Positions 11,091-21,099 of a stretch of DNA of 41,727 nt are shown in pieces (position 1 is the stretch's first letter; each line of letters opens with the position of its first letter). Under the pieces are notes generated by a model, which was not told the DNA's origin, ran no database searches, and was given only the letters and a program-made list of their open reading frames with translations. The position numbers and the translations under genes were made by a program. This DNA is from Nemertoderma westbladi (taxonomy: Eukaryota > Xenacoelomorpha > Nemertodermatida > Nemertodermatidae), in assembly GCA_032718475.1 (NCBI GenBank), contig JAUCBJ010002111.1, positions 1 to 41,727 of the forward strand, in the 5' to 3' direction.

Positions 11091-14000
11091 GTTTGTCCTT
11101 CCAGCCTTTACTGTTCACTCCTTCATCCTAAGCGATACTTGCTGGCTTAAGTACCAGTTAAACAGTTAAAAGACCAGGATAAGCTAAAATTATTGATATA
11201 CTACTGTAGGCCTATACAGTTATCTCTGTATCTAGCGTAGCGTTTATCTTGATCTTGTCAGCTTGTGTTTGGAGTGTTATTTTGGTTAGGGTTAGTCAGT
11301 TAGTCGGCAGGCTTGATGCCCCGACCCTAATTAAAGCTGTCATGTCACCCTACTGCTGTACTGCAGTACTGCCCTAAGTCATAGTCTCGGAAAATTTCCG
11401 GAATACGTACTGACGTACGGCAGTACGAGTATCAGGTTATCGGTTCGGTATCATATTTATGAATTAAAGTCTCTTCTTACTCTTAAGTTACTGGTAAGCA
11501 TATACAGATATAGGGCCTAGTCAGATAGAGTACCGGTATAGTCCCAATTATTTTATTTGAATTATTTTCATTAGATCGGGCCGTGAATTACTCCGGATGG
11601 CGAACTATTACGCGGACGAGAGTTCGTTTGAGAACGCATTTCTCCTTTACTCCAAGTTCATCACCCTGTTCGTGGAGAAGTTGCCGACGCACCCTGACTA
11701 CGATACCGTACTGCCGTCGGAGCAACTCGTTCAGAAGAAAACTATCAGTCTGGTATTTGGAATAGCGGAGAGAATAAAAGCAAATCTAACTGAGCAGTTC
11801 CAGAAAGACTTTGAAAAATACAAGGTGAGTTTGTCTTTATTGTCTTGTACAATAATATTCAAGTGGCGTAGTGGATAATACACCGGGTTGTGAATGGAAA
11901 GTTCGTTGGCTCGAATCTCTCATTTCGAATTTTTTGTAATCGATTAGGGTACCAGATTTGTTAATTAATTATTTGTATTCAAATAAATCATCTCATCTCA
12001 TCATATGATATGATTGTTTAGTATGACGCGATGACATCGGTAATAATACAAACCTGTGGCCTACTGTAGAACATTCTGAGAAATATGTCGCTCCGCGGTA
12101 TAAAGTTAGAAAATTCGTCGCAATGCTCGCCATTCGGTAGTGCGAAATTATTCTAAATAAATAAAGAAAAGTTTTTAAACCTTCCACAAACATGAGTTTA
12201 GGTCCAAATTTTCGGATTTGTGAATAATGTATACATTCCACCAAGAAGCGTTTTAATTTAATTTAATCGCATTTGTAATAAATACAATTTGGAGTAATGT
12301 GTATTACTTAAGTATTGAATTGAGGTAGCAAAGTAACCAACGTCGATTCGACCATGGAACCATAAATATATTATTATATTCGGTATATTGTTATCTCTCT
12401 GGTGTAAGTGTGAACTAATGTTGGGTTGAGCCAGCCTTCATATTATATTGTGAAATATCTCGAGAACTAAATTTCGTATCGTCGAACTTCGGAATTGCGG
12501 GTGGATTTAGTTATTATGTTGGGCGAGGCCGGGGAGTTAGTGCAAGTCAGGGGACTTCCAAAGGGCTTTCCTTAAGTCGGATCATTTTTGTTCGGGTTCA
12601 AAAAAAATTTCATATAAATTCAAAATTTATGGGAAATAAATTACAAAACCCATTTCCCCACTCACTATTAACGGGTTGCGGTTCGAGAGTTCCTACAGCC
12701 CTAATAAATGGAAAATATGGTTTTCCTAACCCGGCAAATTAAATCAGCTCTCAGTGCATATAGCTTACCATGACCTACTACTGTACTATAGATAGTAGGT
12801 CATAAGCTTATTTTTTTTATTAGTATGAATATTTGCGAATAAAAACTTTTGCTAACTCACCGTGGTATAATGAAGTGGCGTGGCGGATGATATACGTTTC
12901 CATACCACATCTACGTACCATAACTGATAACTAAACACGAAAGTGAAAGTATATAGCGAACTGTGTAAAATGTGTGTTAAATAAACACAAGATAAACAAT
13001 ATTATATTGTAGTGAATCCATTAACAATAAAATTACACCGTATCGACAATATGTTACCACCTTGTTTGTCTAGCTCTACACGGTTAACAATATTTAGTAT
13101 TCACTTCACATCCCACTGTAAGGAACTAATAACTGTAAATAAGTTGATGATGTATTCCCCTTCAACGCCTTCCATGTTACCCTGTTGTGAGTTTCTAAAT
13201 TCCTCATAACTTCAACAAACATACTATGAGAAAGTTCCCCTTCTTTGCCGTTCTTCCAACTTCTGGTTGAGGTATCGAATACCATCGCCGACGACCAGTT
13301 CAACATAAACATTGTTAAAATCTTCGCTAGCGATTCCGATTTACTGCAAGTCACTGCCAATTGGTCCAAGTAAACTCCTTTCTGGATGAAACTCGTCATC
13401 GCTGATTCAATATTAGGAGGGTTGGGATTCATCGATTGATGTATAATAAATCTATCCAAAGCTACGCCCGGTTCTACATTGTATTGGTGGGAGAGCTTAA
13501 TCAATTACTTTTATAGCAATCGGTGTTCCATCCAGCATGTAGATTAGACATTTATCAGCCTGCGGGGGGGGGGGGGGGGGGGGACTTTCGACACAATAAA
13601 AACTCCTCCATCTCCCGGAGAAATTCAAATAACAGCTGATTACTCCCAAAAATAAAATGAAGTTATATTGAGTTTCGTTTATTGTTTTGGTTCGAATCAA
13701 GTGCCACACCAGACTGTTACCTGTTCCATTCCCTAAATTAAGAATTTAACATTGATGCGAGATATTGATTCGCCAAGATGGGATTTGCGTCCAGTCCCCA
13801 TCCCCACCCCTATCTCCCAAGCACATAGCCACATGGCCGCTTTCACACTATAAGCCACTATAGCATTTTTAATGCACGCTGCATTGGAGGTTGGAGCATG
13901 TATAGATCAAAAATAGTACAATTTTTAGTATTCTAGAATATCTTTGTAGTGTAGGCCAGAGTAGTTAAAATAATTTTGTTAAAAATAACGCCCTTATTGT

Positions 14001-17000
14001 ATATTTTATATTAACAAGTATTTGATTAAGCTCGTTACTGCTTCCCTGAATGTGGCAACTCCAATGAAGAAGCAACCTCGATAATTGATAAATAAAGACG
14101 AAATTCAATAACATTTGACTGTAGGAGGCGGTTGGCTAGTCCACGACCTTGCTCTATTTTTCCTTCTCTCATACAAAATAACATTTTATTGCAAAATATA
14201 GCTGCAGCTTGTTCCTGTTGAATCTTCTCTTTATCAACTGAATATCGTTTTCTGATATCTTTCCCCTTATCAATTTTGTGTAATTCATTAATTGTCTTGT
14301 CTATTTCGTGTCGAACATATTTATCAACATCTTTGGTTAATGAGATTATAGAGGCGAAGTCGGGAATATTGGTGGTTGTTGTTCCTGCAGGGTCATCATG
14401 GTCACATCTCAGTCGTAAAGGTAGGTTATAGTTCGCAGAAATTGTTTTTTCTAATACAGCGGTTGCGTTCTTTAGAATTTCGAATATTGGTTTAGCATAT
14501 AGAGATGTTATCATCTGACAATTATTATGCTTATTAAGCATATCCACAATCTGTTTCTGTAAAGTCGGTTTGGTGTTCACCTTCTTGGCTGATTCTTGGC
14601 AATATTCGGCCCATTTAGCTGCTTGATCTAAAGATTCTTTATTCCAATGTTTCACATCTTCTGTTCCAGAAAGAATTAGGATATTAATAAAACAATTAAT
14701 GTTTTTAATAACCTCTTCCATTTGTATTACTGCCGCAGGCCTTATTAAGAAATACACCTTTCTGTGTCTGACTATCTGTTTTCTAGGTCTTTAGAGCTAA
14801 ATCGAACTATTATACAACAGCAACAGGTACCCCGGTACATCAAAGGTGCTGATAATGTGAAAAAAATACTGATTTTAAAAATAACACGAAGACCTGGACA
14901 TAATGGATAACATAAATTTTTTAAGAACGAGAAAATCACCCCTTTGGGTTACTTTAATGGTAAAATAATACTACAATTACAAAATTTAAATTAAGCACAG
15001 TGTTGATGTTGAACATAAATTTATAATAAAACTAATAAATTAATGGGAAAGAGTAAAATTTATACCATAAACGGCGGTGGGATGGTGGTCTATTGCGAAT
15101 CAATAATTATATTCAGGAATAATAAGCGAATACCACAGTAGCCTAAGGGCAACAATATCCCGTCAACCCAGTAATTGCTTAATTTTGTATCTCAAACAAT
15201 CAAATTGGCCGGGAGTCAATCGAACGTTACCTAGCAACGACATCACTTTATCTTCAGTGACGTCATTAAATGTTGATTCATCTTTGAGGGTAAAATGGCC
15301 CGATAGCTCGCAGCAGGCAGCGTAGAACAAGGGTGTGTCCTTGGTCTTTACGTTGTAATCAGGTTGGCGGGGCCAAATATACACTCGCGGAATTAAACGC
15401 TGCTGATTGGCTAGTAACCCGAGGTCATTACTTCCTTTAGGCAGACCTGTTCCCATGGTAATGTCGTCATGCTCTGATTGGTTATCTGATGTGTCTTTCA
15501 TTGGCTGGTTTCCACGTGTTATATATAGGTTGTAAGGCATCTGCTGTTCATGTAAGTATTCTGTGATGTTAAATATTGTTGTGACGAAACCGCCAAGATC
15601 AACTCCATCTAGTAAATAACAAATGAATCCTGGAACCATCCAATTAGTAATAGTATGGACCGCTAGGTGGTGTGTCTCATATAGAGGGGTTGATGTCCAG
15701 GTTTCTAAGGCAAGATCGGCCCCGTTACTAAGGTAATATATATGGAAGTGAAGATGATTGACAGATGCCAAAGCCCATAAACTGTTCCAACCGAGTTTTA
15801 TAGATTTTGAGCGGCTTAATAAAATAATATTAAGCGCCAACTGAAGACCGTGTGACGTCATTCGCTGAGGTAATTTGTCCAAATATTTTGGAACTAAAAT
15901 GGAGTGGCCAAACTCTAAAGGGCTGACATTGACAACCACCAGGGAATCAGAAGCGAGAGTGTTGGCTTCATCAGCAGTTGTAACTGGAGGGGATGTGGAA
16001 GCCCCTACGCAATTTGTTGTCTTGGTGACTGGATTCGGTGTGATCTTAAGTTCCGAGTCATTTGTTAGATCTTTTAAACTAAATAATATCTCCTCCTGTG
16101 AAATCTTTGTGAAATTAAACACGTCCTCTGAGTATTCCTGGTCCATCGATGCGATCGACTGTGGTGCTCGTCTAGATGTAAATCGGGAAGGGTTTAGAGA
16201 AACAACCAGACCAAACTCTCCTGGGAGTACGCGAGACCTTAGATTCATTGGTAACTCGTAACGCATCACTCCCGGGCGAGATGCCTTGGAAACCCATTGT
16301 TTACGGAGCAAATCATCAAACCAACTGAAACTCTCCTGTTCCGGGTTAATTCCAAAATTAAAATCATTTTGGGAATAATTTATTTCATTGGGTTTTTCAG
16401 TGCTCGGCGTCATTGTCTATGTCTACATAGACGATATATGTATTTCTTCGCAGTTGACTGTCGCGTTTGCAGTGCTCACGAAACGTGTCAGGCCTATAAG
16501 CCTATCTATTATCATCAGTTGTTATGGTACCGGTACCTACTAAGAAAGTCTGCCATCTAAGTCGATGATTGTGGTTCGAATGACCTGGGCTGGGCTGGGG
16601 GTGCCGGTTCCCGGTACCCCAATTAATTTTCAAAAGTTTGATTTTTGGGGATTGGAACTGACTGACTGAGGGACACCCTACTGGCTACTCTACTGCCCTA
16701 TTCCATATTCAATAGCACATGAAACTCGGGGCCCGCCCCAGGTTGGAATTCATGCTGCAAAACTCGGACGCGTACCTGCGCGAATGACCGCAAACCAGAT
16801 GCGCGTTGCGCGTTTGGGTGAGACAGGTGCGCGTTCGGGTGTGAGACAGGTGCGCGTTGCGCCTCAGCGCGCAGCTCTGCCTCTGATGCGCACCACAAAT
16901 TAATTGAAATCACGAAAATACACAAAAAAATTTCGCTCGCTGCGCTCGCATTAGTTTCTCATTTACAATTCTTCAAACAGTCAAATCACTTCACCATAAT

Positions 17001-20000
17001 ACTGTAATACCGGCAACCGGAGCTGAATTTGTCTATTTATTTTAACTACAGTGCTCTATTGTTGTATTGTTATTAGGTCTATGCTATGCCGATGTTACGT
17101 TAGTAAACAGGTAAAGTCAGAAAGTAACAATGTATTATAAGTATGACTTAATTATAAGCCAACTGTATGTTTAAGCCTAATTGTTAGGTAGGCCTATACA
17201 AAGTATTATTGGCAGACTGGTACCTATTTCAATATTCGTTTTTTTGAAATTACCGGTACATGTTTTGTTGTAATCTAAAATAATATTTTCTGTTATAAAA
17301 GCAGTGAGCCCGATGGGCCACCATAGTAGTGGATTAAAAAAATATTTTTTAATATTAACAATTTTGATGTTGCAAAAATTACATTTATTATGTAAGCCTA
17401 GATTCAACGTACAGACAGACAGACGTAAAGATAAGCTTAAAACGCTCAAACTTGTAAAATAGGAATGTAAAATTGTTCTTATGAACTGTGCGATTTTTTG
17501 AGATATGCATGACATGAGCTGCGCGATTTTGTTTGGATTATGACATATGATGAGGTGCGCGACGAGCCAATTCCAGGTGCGCGGTGATTTCAAAACAACA
17601 AAGCGTACCTGCGCGCTCATGCATGAATTCCAACCTGGGGCCCGCCCATACTGCCATAGGCATACTGCCACCAGAACGAGAACACCGGCCCGCCAAATTG
17701 AAGTAGGCCTAGGCCTACAAATACACAGAGAAGACTAGCTTAGCTTACGGGTATGGGGTGGGTTATACCGGTATTACATGCGATGGATGCCGATGGAAAT
17801 AGATGAGTTTCCTGTAGCTATGCAAGATGCACCTTACACTTACTGGTTACTGCAGTACTGGGTACAGATCAGAGTGTAGGCCTATTCGGACTGTCAGACG
17901 GACAGTACAGCTCAACCAAACAGCACTCCTGCCTCCTGCCCAATGTCAACCCTCTACTAAATATTATTGTGTATCTACCTGTGTTTCTGTGAAATCTAAG
18001 CCCAAATCTAAACCAGTCGCCGACATTATCCAGTTATCATATTTCTGAAGCCCTCTGGCTCGGCGCCCCATTGTCAGATTGTAAACAACCAAACACTACG
18101 GTCTGGCAGTATAGCAGTGATATCAGTACCGGTATTGTAAGCCCAAAGCCCGTACTCAGACACTGTATTGATTTAATGATAATAGGACATAAGGAAGCTA
18201 TTTCTTATAAAGCCCGTACACGTAGGCCTACAGCCGTACACACTATAAATACAATTAACATTAACATAATTATGTACACTGGATATGTACGAAATCGTAA
18301 TGTATTGTCCAATGTAGTTAATAATATATCCCCCTGTCCCTGACATGTCCCTGTCGAAATTGCCCCCCTGTGAACCCCCCCTCCTGACATGATCGCCTAG
18401 TCTGTAGTAGTGCCCCCACGGGCAAAATCGCCTTAGGGGAATCTGCCCCCTTCCACGCCATATGCCCAACCGCAAATCTGCCCACCGCAATATTGCTTTC
18501 CGCAAATCAAATTTCCCGCTCAAATTGTTTGCAAAAATGATTGACATAAATAATGTTGTTAATCTATTAGTCGGTTCTTTCAATGAAAAATGCCTATGAT
18601 TTATTTGCGAGTGGTAAATTGTCTAATAAGGCTAAATATAATGTGATTGGCAGTCATGTTATTAGCGGCAATGCAAGTATAATGTAATCATCACATGTGG
18701 GGGGGGGGGGGGGGGGGGTGCTCACGCTCAGGGGGTATAATTTTGCTGAAACGCAACCTTTTGCCGTAACGCAACTTTTTTGCCGAATCGCGACTGTTGC
18801 CGAAAAGTAACTTTTTGCCGAAACGCAACTTTTTTGCTGAATCGCACCTTTTTGCCGAAACGCGACTTTTTTTTGCCGAAACGCATCTTTTTTGCCGAAA
18901 CGCGACTTTTTTTGCCGAAACGCATCTTTTTTGCCGAAACGCATCTTTTTTGCCGAAACGCATATTTTTTGCCGAAACGCGACGACACCATTACTGTTGT
19001 CATCATGACTCATCGTCCCTGACCTGGCGCAAGGAATGTACCATCCACAATTTACACGAGAAATTCTGCTGGCCCTTTGGTACGGTGTTGCTTTGACGCC
19101 ATTTCCCTGTTTTTTATTTCTATCGTGTGTTAAAATTTACTTTACTTTTGATTTAATATTTGATATTTAAATTGATACTTCCTAACTTCATATTCCTGGT
19201 ATGAGTCTCTCTATTATGAAAGAAAGACACATCATCCAATCTGTCCCTCTCTATCCATGATTACTACACGGGCGGGTGTTTAATCTTTATTTGCACTGAT
19301 TAAAGTGAGGAAGTGGTGGTGGACTAAAAAATTTGACTAAACAACAAAGGCAACATAAAGGGGGGGGGGGGGGGACTGGACGAAATAACAATTCATCCCT
19401 TAAAAAGAGCTTTCGAATGATATATGTTTATAGGTTTTGAAAGAAAACATTTTTGACGAAAATCCCATCTTACGTTTGGCCATACTTTTAGTGATTTTGA
19501 ACCTAATATACGTAATATTTGTAGGGCCCCAAAAATACAATTTCCTTATTATGGATTTATCATTTTCATTTGTAATTTCAGTTGGAAGTCCGACGGCTTG
19601 ATGAAATAAAAGAGGTAGAAGATAAGCGTAGAAGCGAGGAGGCCAAGGAGAGACAGGAAGTTGTCGAGAAGAAACAGTTAGAGAGGCTAAAGGCCGACCA
19701 ACAGGCCATGATAGAGGAACAGGAAGCTATACTCAACCGGTTCGGGGAACATAAAGGGGAACCGAAATCCAAACCGTCGGAACGAAATGATAACCGAGGG
19801 TTCGTGCGCATAGTTCTTATTGTTAATGTATTTGTAAGAATCGAGACAGGGGGGACTCGTCTCAATGCTAAATCAATTTAGGGAAAGGAGCAGGTTACAG
19901 TGACACGTTCACGTTATTCTATTAAAAACAATAAACTAAACATTAGGAACAGCTTTGAGTTTTATTTTTGTTAATTTCCCCCTGGAGAGGGATCCCCCCA

Positions 20001-20995
20001 CTATCTGCAAGAATCTATTAGGAAAACCATTTGTTTCTCAACTTTGGTGTAAGGCGCCCTTTGCACAAAAGATTAGCCGATTCGTAACTATCAGTAACGA
20101 CTTATTAATAGATATTACAAGTCCAATCTGGTACAAGGTTACTGTATCTGTTTTGTCTACTACTATGACGTATGCAATTTCATAAGATTTATTTTGGCAG
20201 TTACTTAATAATAACTATTTCTAAACATAATTTATTCGGAATAAAATGTATCTGTTATGGTTAGGGATTGTGTCTGGAAGATTATAATATTGTCATACAA
20301 TTCGTATTTACAACATATCTTATATAGAGTCCGTTTTGTTGAAAACCAAATTTGATAAAATTATATATATTTATATGTCTTGTAGGACTGCCGACGCCCC
20401 CATTCCTCCTCCAATGACGGCACACTTTACTGCCGGGTTCACCAGGACTAGCCATAAGTACGGCTGGCGGACGGTGTCTGTGCCGGGATGTCTGAGCGAG
20501 CAGTTCGAGTCCCTGTCCGCCGCCAACACGGCACGCAACGTGGAGACCTGCGGGATCCTGTGCGGACGCATCCAGAGCGACGAGTTCCTAATTACCGACG
20601 TCATCATCCCCAAACAGACGGCCACTCCGGACTCGTGTACCACCTCCAACGAAGAGGAACTGTTCTCCGTGCAAGAGGAACGCTCGCTACTCACTCTAGG
20701 ATGGATCCACACTCACCCCACGCAGACGGCGTTCCTCTCCTCGGTGGACCTGCACACCCAGGCCTCCTACCAACTCATGCTGCCCGAATCCATCGCGATC
20801 GTGGTTGCCGTGCGACACCGCCACACCGCTACCTTCTCGCTGACCCCCCGACACGGACTCGGGTTTATTTCGGGTTGTAAACAACCCGGATTCCATCCGC
20901 ACCCCAAGGAACCGCCCCTCTTCGAGGAGGCAACTCACGTTCGGATGGATTCCGCGGCTACTATAAACATTATCGACCTGCGACAGGTCAACTAG
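10909..20995 (+). CDS. STAMBP: STAMBP/AMSH: JAMM-family K63-specific deubiquitinase, four exons
   Basis: Joining 10909-11090, 11575-11824, 19582-19799 and 20386-20995 gives an uninterrupted 419-residue protein; the human protein has 424. Intron phases agree (2, 0, 2). AMSH cleaves K63-linked ubiquitin chains on endosomal cargo as a partner of STAM/ESCRT-0. The N-terminal helical domain spans about residues 35-140, a charged coiled coil about 145-205, and the catalytic JAMM domain 240-419. Seen there are E270, the H325-x-H327-x7-S335-x2-D338 motif, and the second zinc set H340, C381, H387, H389 with the spacing known from AMSH-LP. I see no PxVDRxxKP-type STAM-SH3 motif in the linker. The 7.8-kb intron 2 encloses FANCF-like and GDPGP1 genes on the other strand. 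Confidence 0.96.
11575..11824 (+). CDS. STAMBP: STAMBP exon 2
   Basis: Acceptor TTTTCATTAG at 11565-11574, donor GTGAGT at 11825. It encodes the rest of the N-terminal helical dimerisation/MIT-like domain, including FENAFLLYSKFITLFVEKLP, which is close to vertebrate AMSH. Confidence 0.96.
11855..12012 (+). repeat. tRNA-derived SINE (His-like head) with CATCT tail
   Basis: TGGCGTAGTGG at 11864-11874 matches the pol III A box, and GGCTCGAATCT at 11908-11918 matches the B box with one change. Between them GGGTTGTGAA resembles a tRNA-His anticodon loop (GTG). The stems do not pair well enough for a working tRNA. The sequence then runs into AT-rich body and a CATCTCATCTCATCAT tail near 11990-12005. 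A second head (GAAGTGGCGTGGCGGATGA) occurs at 12872-12890. It lies 31 bp inside STAMBP intron 2. Confidence 0.65.
12083..12170 (+). repeat. dispersed repeat shared with 37810-37905
   Basis: ATGTCGC, then GCGGTATAAAG, GAAAAT, and TGCGAAATTA leading into AAATAAATAAA, occur in the same order and orientation at 37810-37905. The function and family are unknown. Confidence 0.65.
13106..13498 (-). CDS. FANCF: FANCF-like gene, downstream exon
   Basis: Open from about 13498 to a TGA at 13106-13108. The acceptor is uncertain: a site at GATTAAG just upstream leaves the wrong phase for the best donor, while an AG near 13448 fits the phase. The last residues (LQLLVPYSG) resemble the human C-terminus LLLALRSG, so the stop is probably genuine. 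Confidence 0.65.
   Translation of the reverse strand, partial: KLSHQYNVEPGVALDRFIIHQSMNPNPPNIESAMTSFIQKGVYLDQLAVTCSKSESLAKILTMFMLNWSSAMVFDTSTRSWKNGKEGELSHSMFVEVMRNLETHNRVTWKALKGNTSSTYLQLLVPYSGM
13106..14721 (-). CDS. FANCF: FANCF-like Fanconi anaemia core-complex protein, two exons, nested in a STAMBP intron
   Basis: FANCF is a flexible adaptor of the Fanconi anaemia core ubiquitin ligase, which acts in DNA crosslink repair. The upstream exon starts at ATG 14721, 12 codons inside the open frame. Its N-terminus shows the FANCF pattern ME..I....F..IL..S....V..WN...L..AAKWAEY. Its end aligns with the human QAELLLERLQ..GK region. The downstream exon matches the human C-terminus: FMLNWSSAMVFDTSTRSW has the same W-x6-D-x5-W spacing as human LTDWGQRLHYDLQKGIW. 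Combined length is about 350 residues against 374 in human. Human FANCF is intronless; here about 0.5 kb separates the two parts, with a G/C run in between. Exact splice sites are unsure. The match is by eye and of moderate strength, but collinear at both ends. Confidence 0.75.
14039..14721 (-). CDS. FANCF: FANCF-like gene, upstream exon
   Basis: Runs from ATG 14721. The best donor is GTAACG at 14033-14038, leaving phase 2; without splicing the frame stops at a TAA at 14035. The predicted product is almost entirely helical, as expected for FANCF. Confidence 0.75.
15163..16413 (-). CDS. GDPGP1: GDPGP1: GDP-D-glucose phosphorylase, single exon, nested in a STAMBP intron
   Basis: A 416-codon intact frame from ATG 16413 to TGA 15163. 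GDPGP1 is a HIT-superfamily enzyme, related to plant VTC2. It phosphorolyses GDP-D-glucose to glucose-1-phosphate and GDP, preventing misuse of GDP-glucose in place of GDP-mannose. Seen here: FNFTKISQEEILF at residues 99-111 (the conserved FNF block), NVSPLEFGHSILVPK at 162-176, PQRMTS at 182-187, GWNSLWALASVNHLHFHIYYL at about 208-228 with the H220-x-H222-x-H224 catalytic histidine triad, and PRVYIWPRQPDY near the C-terminus. Human GDPGP1 is about 385 residues; the extra length lies mostly in the variable Asp/Ser/Thr-rich segments at 118-155 and 305-335. It lies head-to-tail with the FANCF-like gene, with about 440 bp between them. Confidence 0.95.
   Translation of the reverse strand: MTPSTEKPNEINYSQNDFNFGINPEQESFSWFDDLLRKQWVSKASRPGVMRYELPMNLRSRVLPGEFGLVVSLNPSRFTSRRAPQSIASMDQEYSEDVFNFTKISQEEILFSLKDLTNDSELKITPNPVTKTTNCVGASTSPPVTTADEANTLASDSLVVVNVSPLEFGHSILVPKYLDKLPQRMTSHGLQLALNIILLSRSKSIKLGWNSLWALASVNHLHFHIYYLSNGADLALETWTSTPLYETHHLAVHTITNWMVPGFICYLLDGVDLGGFVTTIFNITEYLHEQQMPYNLYITRGNQPMKDTSDNQSEHDDITMGTGLPKGSNDLGLLANQQRLIPRVYIWPRQPDYNVKTKDTPLFYAACCELSGHFTLKDESTFNDVTEDKVMSLLGNVRLTPGQFDCLRYKIKQLLG
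16735..17641. mobile_element. MITE-like element with GC-rich subterminal repeats
   Basis: CCCCAGGTTGGAATTCATGC at the left end (from 16735) is found inverted at the right end (to 17641). Next to both ends lie GGTGCGCG repeats (near 16825, 16850, 17555 and 17577) and a GCGTACCTGCGCG block in direct orientation at both ends. The interior is AT-rich with no transposase. It sits in STAMBP intron 2 between GDPGP1 and exon 3. Confidence 0.7.
18699..18985 (+). repeat. G20 run followed by a minisatellite of about 20 bp
   Basis: A 20-G run at 18699-18718 is followed at about 18740-18985 by roughly a dozen copies of a 19-22-bp unit, consensus TTTTTTGCCGAAACGCATC, with variants in CGCGAC and CGCAAC. 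Long overlapping open frames on both strands with Lys/Phe/Arg-rich repeats come only from this array. The repeats to the right are more uniform than those on the left. Confidence 0.9.
19582..19799 (+). CDS. STAMBP: STAMBP exon 3 (coiled coil)
   Basis: Acceptor TGTAATTTCAG before 19582. The frame stays open to 19881, but the donor that restores phase with exon 4 is GTTCGT at 19800, after AACCGAGG. The same GTTNGT donor form is used in exon 1. It encodes a highly charged Glu/Lys/Arg coiled coil and a short hydrophilic linker. Confidence 0.88.
20386..20995 (+). CDS. STAMBP: STAMBP exon 4 (JAMM catalytic domain)
   Basis: Acceptor TTATATGTCTTGTAG before 20386; stop TAG at 20993-20995. The entire metalloprotease domain lies in this one exon, which is much richer in GC than its surroundings. 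The SANTAR-like segment (SAANTARNVETCGILCG) and GWIHTHPTQTAFLSSVDLHT are nearly identical to vertebrate AMSH. Confidence 0.97.
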
Positions 20996-21084
20996 AAACT
21001 AAATAGATCGGCAGTTTAATATTCCACCATTATCCATTAATTTATTGTGCTATAATGACTTCTAGAACATAGTGTTTATTGCGA

Positions 21085-21090
21085 ATTAAA
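21085..21090 (+). terminator. probable STAMBP polyadenylation signal
   Basis: ATTAAA lies 90 bp after the STAMBP stop and is followed by a T-rich stretch. It is the nearest canonical-type signal; no AATAAA precedes it. Confidence 0.45.
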
Positions 21091-21099
21091 CATTTTGTA

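Noticed and set aside
13683-13702. GGTTCGAATC resembling a pol III B box (another near 16573)
   Set aside because: No A box at a suitable distance and no cloverleaf stems.
15875-16261. 128-codon plus-strand frame
   Set aside because: It is antisense to the well-supported GDPGP1 gene.
17177-17671. 164-codon minus-strand frame
   Set aside because: Lies inside the MITE-like element; low-complexity translation with no family pattern.
18654-19096. Several overlapping open frames of 80-120 codons on both strands rich in FGKK, RQK or LPKR
   Set aside because: They are produced by the 20-bp minisatellite, which is open in several frames.
19800-19881. Extension of STAMBP exon 3 to the end of its open frame
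   Set aside because: It would not restore phase with exon 4, and the extra residues have no counterpart in AMSH; the GTTCGT donor at 19800 does restore phase.
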